From Sphingomonas sp. 7/4-4 (GTDB lineage Bacteria > Pseudomonadota > Alphaproteobacteria > Sphingomonadales > Sphingomonadaceae): 64,000 nt of DNA. The notes under the pieces were generated by a model. The model was not told where the DNA came from. It did not search any database and saw only the letters and a program-made list of their open reading frames with translations. The DNA is taken from positions 2,728,001-2,792,000 of the forward strand of contig NZ_CP115960.1 in NCBI RefSeq assembly GCF_027941955.1, given 5' to 3'. The translations under genes were made by a program, and so were the position numbers. How positions within the stretch are numbered: position 1 is the stretch's first letter; each line of letters begins with the position of its first letter. Positions 57,110 to 64,000 of the stretch are shown here, piece after piece.

Positions 57110-58564
57110 TCAATCGGCAGGCAGCCGATGCGCGGCAAACAGCGCAATGCTCTCGGCCGCGCCGGGATCGCGATTGGCCAATACGATCACCGTGACGCCG
57201 CGCTTCAGGAAGTGGTGCAAGGAACCGCTCATTCCCGGCGCACCGCCGCCGTGTCCGATGAAGCGTCCGGTTCCCGCCATCGATCCGCCGAAATCGAAGG
57301 GGGCGAACTGCCCGTTCTTCGTTCGTATTCCGCCGTCGATCAGCTTCTGAAGCGTGTCGCTCCGCAAAAGCCGATGGGACGTCAGGCCGTTGACGAACCT
57401 GTTGAAGTCGCCGACCGTCGAATAGCCGCCGCCCGCGGCCGTGCCGTTGAGCGGCAGCGTCTCATCGGCGCGCTTGAGCCGAGCCCCGGACCCCATATAG
57501 CTGACGGCCCGGCGTGACAGCACCGCTCTCTCCGGCTGGTTTCCCGTCGAGGCCATGCCCACGGGATCGAAGATCTTCCGCTGAATGTACGCGTCGTAAC
57601 TGAGGCCAGAGACCTCCTCCACGATCCGTCCCAGCAGGATAAAGCCATAGTTGCTGTAGGAAGAGCGACTTCCCGGTGCGAAATCCAGAGCGCGCGCGCC
57701 ATACAGATCCACATAATCCTTCGTACTGCGCAGCGATGCCTTGTGCGCGTCGAACTCGGGTCCGAAAATGTCGCCGGTTCCGCCCGTATGGGTGAGAAGG
57801 TTGCCGACGGTCACCTTGGTCGCGACGTCCTGGTTCGGATAATCGGCCAGATAGCGTCCGATCGGCGCCTCCAGGTCGATCTTGCCGTCCTGGGCCAGCT
57901 GCATGATCGCGATGGCCGTGAACATCTTGCCCATCGATCCGAACCGAAACTGCGTGTCGAGCGTGTTAGGCTTGCGGTTCTCGCGGTCCGCCAGCCCATA
58001 GGCCTTCTGGAGCAGCACGCGCCCGTTCTGCGCCAGCAGGATCGCGCCCGAGAACTGATCCTTCGCCGTCCGGCTCGCCGCGCGCGTTTCGACGGCCTTG
58101 ATCAGCATGGGCAGCGCGAGCTTCGCCGGCCTGGCGGCGCCGGGCGGAACGTCCTCGCTCCCTCCCAGGAAGACGAACTCGATCTTGTCGGCGGGCGTCG
58201 CGCCCAGCTTGAGATGCATGATGCCATACGAATCCCAGTTCGGATCGTAGCTCCACAGCTGCACGCTGCCGGCATCGGCGGATTTGACCCCGCACAGCTG
58301 AATGCCGCGCAGATTGTCCCGCAATTCCAGCCACCGCTCCGGACCATCCCGCAGCACGGGGCCACGATCCCTTACGAAGCGGACATAGGTGGCGTCATCC
58401 GCCGTGTTGATCACATTGATCCAGTCCCCGGCCAGGCGCACCGCCGTCACCGTCGACGGCAATTGCGATCCCTCCGCCGGCGGAACCTGTCCGCAAACAG
58501 TAGATTCCGAGAATGACCCGGGACTTGCAGCGGCAAGCAACATTGTGAGCGCAAGCGAAAGCAT
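57110..58564 (-). CDS. Serine hydrolase, beta-lactamase/DD-peptidase (class C-like) family
   Basis: 484 residues with signal peptide. An unassigned 150-residue N-terminal beta domain (WINVINTADDATYVRFV, KIEFVFLGGSEDVPPG) precedes the penicillin-binding fold: S210xxK213 in FGSMGKMFTA, YxN in SSYSNYGFILLG, and the third motif FIGHGGGAPG. This group (S12/EstB-like) holds esterases and peptidases as well as beta-lactamases; true resistance is not implied. It is convergent with phoD. 138 bp between them hold nothing recognised. Confidence 0.87.
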   Translation of the reverse strand: MLSLALTMLLAAASPGSFSESTVCGQVPPAEGSQLPSTVTAVRLAGDWINVINTADDATYVRFVRDRGPVLRDGPERWLELRDNLRGIQLCGVKSADAGSVQLWSYDPNWDSYGIMHLKLGATPADKIEFVFLGGSEDVPPGAARPAKLALPMLIKAVETRAASRTAKDQFSGAILLAQNGRVLLQKAYGLADRENRKPNTLDTQFRFGSMGKMFTAIAIMQLAQDGKIDLEAPIGRYLADYPNQDVATKVTVGNLLTHTGGTGDIFGPEFDAHKASLRSTKDYVDLYGARALDFAPGSRSSYSNYGFILLGRIVEEVSGLSYDAYIQRKIFDPVGMASTGNQPERAVLSRRAVSYMGSGARLKRADETLPLNGTAAGGGYSTVGDFNRFVNGLTSHRLLRSDTLQKLIDGGIRTKNGQFAPFDFGGSMAGTGRFIGHGGGAPGMSGSLHHFLKRGVTVIVLANRDPGAAESIALFAAHRLPAD

Positions 58565-58614
58565 GGGGATCTCCTTCGGTCGGATCCGAGTAAACCATTC
58601 ATGCGGCGAGGTTG

Positions 58615-58868
58615 CTACGGCGGAGGCGCGACCGATACGCGGCTCGCGAGGAGAAGCGCGCCGAACGGACCCGCGTCACTTCCGGCCTCGAGGTCGACCT
58701 GAGGCCAGCGCAGCGACAGGATCGAGCCCGGCCGGGCGCCGGTGTAAAGCCAATCAGGACGTAGAGGGGAGATACAGGCGCACGTCGCCGCGGTTGGTGC
58801 GCGCGGCATTCAGCTGCATCGCGGCTTCATGGTGCGTCAGCCAGCGACCCTCCTCATCGGTACCGCTT
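58615..58868 (-). pseudogene. Tyrosine-recombinase (phage integrase) remnant
   Basis: Read leftward from 58868 the pieces give EEGRWLTHHEAAMQLNAA, NRGDVRLYLPLYVLIG and, in a shifted frame, YTGARPGSILSLRWPQVDLE. This is the start of the integrase catalytic domain with its first catalytic arginine (GAR). The N-terminal arm domain and the HxxR and tyrosine motifs are absent. Two breaks (G run 58766-58769, A run 58746-58748) match the base-loss errors seen elsewhere, but the missing ends make it a real fragment. It stands 1.1 kb from the 3' end of tRNA-Arg. The rest of the 58565-58933 gap shows nothing else. Confidence 0.72.
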
Positions 58869-58933
58869 TAGCAGTAATGCCGCGGCCAGCGCGAGGCCGA
58901 TCCGGCCATCGGCGACGCCACTTTGCACCGGAC

Positions 58934-59695
58934 TTACATCGGGCTATCAGAGCCGCGCTTTTTGCGCGCGGCCATCTTCGCAACGGCCCATTCGGCCTGG
59001 TGTGTTGCAGCGAGAGAAGGGGACTCACTCAAGGCTTCTCGCGCCGCGGTCAATAGGTCAGCATGCGCGGAGCCCAGACTGGGGCGCTCCAGGTACGCGT
59101 CCAAGGCGCTTCGGTGGACCAAGCTTGGCAGATCACTGAGGGAGACGACCGCGCGCTCCACTCTCGCCATTCGTTCATCGAAGGCCGCCAGTACTTCATC
59201 ACGTGGGTCCTGACGTTTGCCGAGCTCGAACAACGCCTTGGATTGCGTCACCGGATTGCTGACCGAATAATCGGACTCCAACGTCCTCGCCGCAGCGTTC
59301 TCTAGCCGCGTCTTAGCGCAGACGATGCTGTTATAATCGCCCAAGTCGACAAAAATCGTACGCTGATCCTTATTGTCGAAGGGTAGAGCGACCTGTTCGG
59401 TGGTTATGTGAATGGTGGGAAGCTGCGCGCCGTGCCGAATGCCCAGTTCGTAAAATGCATTCGGATTAAACCCCGATAAATCGGCGACCACCAACGGTGC
59501 TTCGAGCACGTCCTTGATGAGTGCCGCCGTGATTGAGCCGGGCTCCGCGTCGTCATCGGCTCGCTTGATCGGATCGAAGCCCAAGGGTGCCAACACTGGC
59601 CGAAGAACGAGCTCGAGAAGTAAATCCGCCTTTTTGCGGGTTTCGCTTCCCGCTTCGCCAATCGGACCAATGACGAAGCACCAATTATTGGACAC
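58934..59695 (-). CDS. Nucleoside-deoxyribosyltransferase/TIR-like fold protein, function unknown
   Basis: 253 residues. The N-terminal 130 residues have the flavodoxin-like pattern CFVIGPIGE..SETRKKAD, then ALIKDVLEAPLVVADLSGFN and PNAFYELGIRHG. The acidic residue E83 is at the place of the catalytic glutamate in nucleoside 2-deoxyribosyltransferases and related NAD-consuming TIR-like domains. The second half is helical and charged (DERMARVERAVVSLSDL, SADLLTAAREAL). Related domains occur in bacterial conflict and nucleotide-signalling systems. It has no operon partner. Its base composition looks less GC-rich than its neighbours, consistent with acquisition. Confidence 0.72.
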   Translation of the reverse strand: MSNNWCFVIGPIGEAGSETRKKADLLLELVLRPVLAPLGFDPIKRADDDAEPGSITAALIKDVLEAPLVVADLSGFNPNAFYELGIRHGAQLPTIHITTEQVALPFDNKDQRTIFVDLGDYNSIVCAKTRLENAAARTLESDYSVSNPVTQSKALFELGKRQDPRDEVLAAFDERMARVERAVVSLSDLPSLVHRSALDAYLERPSLGSAHADLLTAAREALSESPSLAATHQAEWAVAKMAARKKRGSDSPM

Positions 59696-59965
59696 GGCTC
59701 GACCCTCCTAACCTGCAGTTCTCTTGTGCCCGGAATAATGTGCCGCGCAAGCCTCCTGCCTTCGGAGCACAACGACTGAGCCTCAAAGCCGCAGAAAACC
59801 GCGCTAGCCGCAAACCTGTCGGAAGAAACAGGCCGAGAACAAGCACGGAAACGAGCAGATTTGCGCCGGACTCCGAAATGGGACGCGCGATTCGTGCGTT
59901 ACTCGCACATAACTTGCACGCTGGCCGTCTCGGCCCGCGTGATTTGTCACTAAGTTGTTGAAGGC

Positions 59966-60042
<77 letters not shown>

Positions 60043-60111
60043 CTTGGAAGCCGCGCCTAGCAAAGCAGAACGGAGCGCGCCAGCCGTTTCCTCGTCGGCG
60101 CGTTGCCGGCT

Positions 60112-60786
60112 TCACTGGCTGGAACCTCGAGTGCCGGGCTTGCGCGCGGACGGCGCGGGGGTCTTGGGCTTGAACGCGCAAAGATCGGCGACGACGCAAC
60201 GCCAGCATTCGGGCGTCCGTGCCTTGCAGGTGTAGCGGCCGTGCAGGATCAGCCAGTGATGCGCGTGGAGCCGGAAGGGCTGGGGCACGCGCTTTTCGAG
60301 CTTGCGCTCCACATCGAGCGGCGTCTTCCCGCGCGCCAGCCCGGTGCGGTTGCCGACGCGGAAGATGTGGGTGTCGACCGCGAAAGTCTCCTGCCCGAAG
60401 GCGCTGTTGAGCACGACATTGGCGGTCTTGCGGCCGACCCCGGGCAGCGCCTCCAGCGCCTCGCGGTCGGCGGGAACCTCGCCATCATGCTGCTCGATCA
60501 GCGCGCGGCTGAGCGCGAGGACGTTCTTCGCCTTGGTGTTGTAGAAGTTGATCGTGCGCAGCCGCTCCTTGAGCGTCTCCTCGCCGAGCGCGAGCATCTT
60601 CTCGGGCGTGTCGGCCTCGGCGAACAGTTTCCGCGTCGCCTTGTTGACCCCGACATCGGTCATCTGCGCCGAGAGCACCACCGCGACGAGCAACGTGAAC
60701 GGGTTCGAATATTCGAGCTCGGTCTCCGGGTGCGGATTGTCCGCCGCCAGCCGCGCGAAGAATTCGACGATCTCCGCCTTGTTCAA
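60112..60786 (-). CDS. nth: Endonuclease III
   Basis: Base-excision repair glycosylase/AP lyase for oxidised pyrimidines. Helix-hairpin-helix LPGVGRKTANVVL contains catalytic K120, and VDTHIFRV the catalytic D138. The iron-sulfur cysteines are in CKARTPECWRCVVADLC. 224 residues, normal, with a short basic tail. Start TTG 60786 overlaps the dapB stop, so it is coupled to dapB. Confidence 0.95.
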   Translation of the reverse strand: MNKAEIVEFFARLAADNPHPETELEYSNPFTLLVAVVLSAQMTDVGVNKATRKLFAEADTPEKMLALGEETLKERLRTINFYNTKAKNVLALSRALIEQHDGEVPADREALEALPGVGRKTANVVLNSAFGQETFAVDTHIFRVGNRTGLARGKTPLDVERKLEKRVPQPFRLHAHHWLILHGRYTCKARTPECWRCVVADLCAFKPKTPAPSARKPGTRGSSQ

Positions 60787-61511
60787 ATGCCGAGCACCTG
60801 GTCCATCGTGTAGCGGCCCGGCTGCTGGTTCCTGAGCCAGAGCGCCGCCTGGACCGCGCCGCGCGCGAAGATCGCGCGATCGTCGGCGCGGTGGGTGAGT
60901 TCGATACGCTCGCCCGCGGTGGCGAAGATCACGCTATGGTCGCCGACCACCGATCCGCCGCGCAGCGAGGCCATGCCGATCGTGCCCTCGGCGCGCGGGC
61001 CGGTGAGCCCGGCGCGATCGGTCACGCCGGCTTCGGCGAGCGTGGTGCCGAGGCCGTGCGCGGCGGCATTGCCGAGCATCAGCGCAGTGCCTGAGGGTGC
61101 ATCGGCCTTGTTGCGATGGTGCGTCTCGACGATCTCGATGTCCCAATCGGGCCCGAGCCGTGCCGCGGCTTCGCGTACCAGCCGGGCGAGCAGGCCCACG
61201 CCCATCGAAGTGTTGCCGGTCTGCAGCACCGGGATTTCGGCAGCGGCGGCGTCGATCAGCGCGTGATGGTGCGCGCCAAGACCGGTGGTGCCGATCATGA
61301 TCGGCGTCCAGGCGGCACGCGCGGCGCCGAGATGTGCCTCGAGCGCGGCCGGCGCGGAGAAATCGACCAGCACATCGGCCTTGCGCGCGAGATCGGCGGG
61401 ATTGTCGCCGACGTCCGAACCGCCCGCCAGTTGCGCGCCGAGGCTTGGGGCGACCGCGGCGATCGCCTGCCCCATCCGGCCCATGCTCCCGAAGATTCCG
61501 ATGCTCGTCAT
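60783..61511 (-). CDS. dapB: 4-hydroxy-tetrahydrodipicolinate reductase
   Basis: Lysine and diaminopimelate synthesis. N-terminal dinucleotide motif IGIFGSMGRMGQAI; loop VDFSAP; TTGLG; catalytic region VETHHRNKADAPSGTAL with the conserved histidines and lysine; C-terminal GDHSVIFATAGERIELTHRA. 242 residues. ATG 61511 gives the standard N-terminus; a longer frame to 61736 is not needed. It overlaps nth by 4 bp. Confidence 0.95.
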   Translation of the reverse strand: MTSIGIFGSMGRMGQAIAAVAPSLGAQLAGGSDVGDNPADLARKADVLVDFSAPAALEAHLGAARAAWTPIMIGTTGLGAHHHALIDAAAAEIPVLQTGNTSMGVGLLARLVREAAARLGPDWDIEIVETHHRNKADAPSGTALMLGNAAAHGLGTTLAEAGVTDRAGLTGPRAEGTIGMASLRGGSVVGDHSVIFATAGERIELTHRADDRAIFARGAVQAALWLRNQQPGRYTMDQVLGI

Positions 61512-61551
61512 GCCGTCTGCTGTGGCACAATCGGGGGCAGCGCGACAGGGG

Positions 61552-61884
61552 CTATTTCTTGCCCTTGCCCAGCGGAATGCGGAATCGCACCATCGCGGCG
61601 GGGCCGCCGGCGCCCGGAAGCGTGCGCTGCTCCGCTTCGACCGAAACTTCGCCGGGTCCCAGTCGGGTGGCTGCGCGCACCGGCTGCTCGACAAAGCGGG
61701 GCCCGATTTTGGGCAGCCGATACCGGTTCGGATCATTCTCGCCGCAGACCACGATCTCGTCGGGATCGGTGCCGCAGCTTCGTGCTTCGCTTTTGACGAT
61801 GTCGAGATCCTCGCCGCCGGGGACGAGGGTCGGGCGGTCCTGCGCGGCCATGGCGAACAGCATCAGCGTTGCGAATCCGGCCAA
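61552..61884 (-). CDS. Small exported protein with DEIVVC motif, function unknown
   Basis: 110 residues from TTG 61884, chosen because GGAGGA lies just upstream and the resulting N-terminus (AGFATLMLFAMAAQ) is signal-peptide-like. The mature part has SCGTDPDEIVVCGENDPNRYRLP, with one cysteine pair, then a basic end. The CxxDPDEIVVC...RYRLP pattern is shared with the protein at 8109-8519. It is a recurrent sphingomonad hypothetical protein. It lies 40 bp before dapB in the same direction. Confidence 0.7.
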   Translation of the reverse strand: MAGFATLMLFAMAAQDRPTLVPGGEDLDIVKSEARSCGTDPDEIVVCGENDPNRYRLPKIGPRFVEQPVRAATRLGPGEVSVEAEQRTLPGAGGPAAMVRFRIPLGKGKK

Positions 61885-61954
61885 GGCGTTCCTCCCGCCG
61901 CGCGAACACAATCGAACATTGCGGCAGCGGCAAGGCCGGCTTTGACCCGCTCCC

Positions 61955-62404
61955 TCACCGCTGCAGCATCGCCACCAGCGCATCCGCCGCCGCGCGGACC
62001 TGGTCCCACACCGCGTCGAAATCCGCGTCCCCGCCATAATAGGGATCGTGCACCGCCTGCCCCGCGCGGCCGGGCACGTGGTCCATCAGCAGCGCGATCC
62101 GCGCGCTGCTCCGCGCCGGCGCCATCGCGCGCAGGTCGCGCAGATTCTGCGGATCGAGCGCGAGGATGTAATCGAAGCCGGTAAAGTCCGCATCGCGCAC
62201 CGCCCGCGCGCGCAGGCCCGAAATGTCGATCCCGTGGCGGAGCGCCACTGCCCGGCTGCGCGGATCGGGTGCATGGCCCGCGTGCCATCCGCCGGTCCCC
62301 GCCGAATCCGCCACCGCCTCCAGCCCCGCGCGCGCCGCCGCATCGCGAAACGCCGCCTCGGCCAAAGGCGAACGGCAGATATTGCCGAGGCACACGAACA
62401 ACAA
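61955..62404 (-). CDS. Low-molecular-weight protein-tyrosine-phosphatase
   Basis: 149 residues. The P-loop CLGNICRS (C5 nucleophile, R11) is at the start, and the general-acid loop DPYYGGD is near the end. In bacteria such enzymes act on tyrosine kinases of polysaccharide export or on arginine phosphate; no partner kinase is in view. Start TTG 62404 is the only codon that keeps the P-loop at its usual distance. It diverges from the MFS gene. Confidence 0.92.
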   Translation of the reverse strand: MLFVCLGNICRSPLAEAAFRDAAARAGLEAVADSAGTGGWHAGHAPDPRSRAVALRHGIDISGLRARAVRDADFTGFDYILALDPQNLRDLRAMAPARSSARIALLMDHVPGRAGQAVHDPYYGGDADFDAVWDQVRAAADALVAMLQR

Positions 62405-62490
62405 AGACGGCGGACGCAGCGGAAATCCCCTCTTTCGTAAACGCGGTATGCTCGCTAGCCTGTACGAAAGACATATAAGGGAGAGAGTGG

Positions 62491-64000
62491 ATGGCCAGTT
62501 CGAACGCGGCCGAAGCCGATCGCAAGGCGGGGCCCTATGCCTGGTATGTTCTGGTCATCCTGTTTTTCGTCTATGCGCTGAACTTCATCGATCGCCAGAT
62601 CCTGACGATCCTCGCTCCGCATATCCGCCGCGATCTCGGGCTCAGCCACGCCGATATCGGCTTTCTCTACGGCACGGCGTTCGGCGTGTTCTACGCCCTG
62701 TTCGGCATCCCGCTCGGCCGCCTTGCCGACAGCTGGCACCGCGTCCGTCTGATGACGGTCGGCCTCGCTTTGTGGTCGACGATGACGGCGGTCTCGGGCC
62801 TGTCGCGCAGCGGCTTCCAGCTCGCCGCCGCCCGCATCGGCGTCGGCGTGGGCGAGGCGACTGCAAGCCCCTCGGCCTATTCGCTGATCTCGGACTGGTT
62901 CCCCAAGCGCCAGCGCGCCACCGCGCTCGCAATCTATTCGGCCGGCATCTATTTCGGCGGCGGCTTCTCGCTGTTCCTCGGCGGCGCGATCGTCGACTGG
63001 TGGAATGCGGCCTACCCCGTCGACCCGCCCTTCGGGCTGGTCGGCTGGCAGGCGGCGTTCATGGCGGTGGGCCTGCCCGGCCTCGTCCTCGCGCTCCTGG
63101 TGCTGACCTTGCGCGAGCCGATGCGGGGCCAGTCCGAAGGGCTGACGGCGGCGCCGCACCCCGCGCCGTTCAAGAGCTTCCTCGAGGATCTGCTGACGAT
63201 CATCCCGCCGCTCACCTTGCTCGGCGCCGCCCGCAACGGCGCCAATGCGCTGCTTCGCAACCTCGTCATGCTCGCGCTCGTCGCCGCCGCGATCTACGCT
63301 TTGGTCCGGCTCGGCGAGCCGCTGCCGCAATGGCTCGCGGTCGGGATCGGCGTCTATGCGGTCTACAGCTGGTCGGCCGCGCTCCGCCACCGCGACGCGC
63401 CCACCTCCAGGTTGATCCTCGGCACCCCGGCCTTCCTCGCGGTCGTGCTGGCCTACGGCCTCAACGCCTTCCTCGCTTACGCCGTCGCCGGTCTCGCCCC
63501 CAGCTATGCCGTGCAGGTCTTCGGCATCACCAGCCGCGAGGCCGGGCTGTGGATCGGCGGCCCCGCTATCCTCGGCGGGTTCCTGGGCGTGACTCTGGGT
63601 GGGATCGCAGCCGATCGCCTGCGCCGCCGCTGGGCCTCGGGGCGGATCATGGTGATCCTGTTCGGCAGCCTCGCGCCGATCCCCTCGCTGATCATCGCCT
63701 TCACTACTGCCGACAAGGCGCTGTTCTACGCGATGCTGCCGCTCACCCAGATATTCTCGAGCTGCGCCCTGGGCGCAGCAGCCGCCGCGACGCAGGACCT
63801 CGTCCTCCCCGCATGCGCGGCACCGCCACCGCGGCCTTCTTCATCGGCACCACCCTGATCGGTCTCGCAATGGGCCCCTATCTGGCCGGCCGCGTCGCCG
63901 ATCTGACCGGCAGCCTGTCGACCGGAATCCTCTCGCTGCTGGTCACGTTGCCGCTGGCGGTGGCCGCCGCGATCACTGCCCTCCGCCTCGTTCCCGCCGC
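62491..64000 (+). CDS. MFS transporter, partial (frameshift; runs off the window)
   Basis: At least 503 residues. The start ILFFVYALNFIDRQILTILAP and the loop GIPLGRLADSWHRVRLM are typical of the Spinster-like/MFS group common in sphingomonads; FQLAAARIGVGVGEATASPS is the second hallmark. Twelve helices are expected; a long loop at residues 210-240 divides the halves. One C is missing at 63807-63810, after which the frame continues as RMRGTATAAFFIGTTLIGLA to the window end. GGGAGAGAG precedes ATG 62491. The substrate is unknown. Confidence 0.88.

Noticed and set aside
57110..58564. Acquired beta-lactamase resistance gene
   Set aside because: The motifs fit the wide S12 serine-hydrolase family, and nothing mobile or resistance-linked surrounds it, so a resistance label is not supported.
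59696..59965. A small open frame (59740-59961) upstream of the tRNA-Arg 3' end
   Set aside because: No ribosome site, no homologous pattern, arginine/serine-rich composition typical of chance frames.
57000..59965. Direct-repeat attachment site matching the 3' end of tRNA-Arg
   Set aside because: I looked for a second copy of the tRNA 3' segment left of 59966 and saw only chance matches such as AACCTGT; no att site can be claimed.

Overview
The window looks like chromosomal DNA of a GC-rich alphaproteobacterium of the Sphingomonadaceae, most likely Sphingomonas or a close relative. This is inferred from very high GC with strong G/C third positions, from the gene order rsfS-rlmH-envC-like-ctpA-dsbB-coq7, from UrcA, UdgX and DUF3667 proteins, from several large TonB-dependent receptors (TBDTs), and from a maltodextrin locus built like that of Caulobacter.

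Layout. 0-10.8 kb: housekeeping genes on the plus strand (proA, nadD, rsfS, rlmH, an EnvC-like protein, ctpA, dsbB, coq7) with a ParD/ParE-type toxin-antitoxin pair threaded between proA and nadD. 10.8-14.5 kb: a secreted beta-helix protein coupled to a diheme c-type protein, then UdgX and an aldo/keto reductase. 14.6-25.4 kb: a starch/maltodextrin locus. TBDT, flavin-dependent halogenase, alpha-amylase and alpha-glucosidase run leftward with start/stop overlaps; a LacI regulator and an SLC45-like sugar:cation transporter run rightward. 25.4-38.6 kb: core genes (rnhB, thiD, glmM, an SLC1-type symporter, era, rnc, lepB, pgi, gor, sir2) with three REP-like inverted repeats and a GIY-YIG gene between rnc and era. 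38.6-44 kb: accessory metabolism (AraC regulator, quinol-monooxygenase-like protein, DUF1579, a GH2 glycosidase, UrcA). 44-57 kb: two nutrient-scavenging units. One is a TBDT with a periplasmic M20 amidohydrolase. The other is FecI-type sigma factor, FecR, STN-domain TBDT and PhoD phosphatase. 57-60 kb: a serine hydrolase, an integrase remnant and an isolated NDT/TIR-like protein beside tRNA-Arg(CCG), which looks like a degraded small island. 60-64 kb: nth, dapB, a small secreted protein, a low-molecular-weight phosphatase and a truncated MFS transporter.

Sequence quality shapes how the window must be read. About 20 otherwise intact genes, including essential ones (nadD, glmM, era, lepB), carry a frameshift. 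Nearly all are explained by one missing base in a short G/C run, and restoring it makes the gene length a multiple of three. I read these as sequencing or consensus errors, so the genes are annotated across their shifts as functional CDSs.

Best candidates for new biology: the halogenase with both catalytic residues kept inside a starch operon; the isolated NDT/TIR-like protein next to an integrase fragment and a tRNA; the GIY-YIG gene bracketed by covarying REP hairpins; an SLC1-family transporter that has lost the sodium-binding motifs; and the uncharacterised beta-helix/diheme pair.
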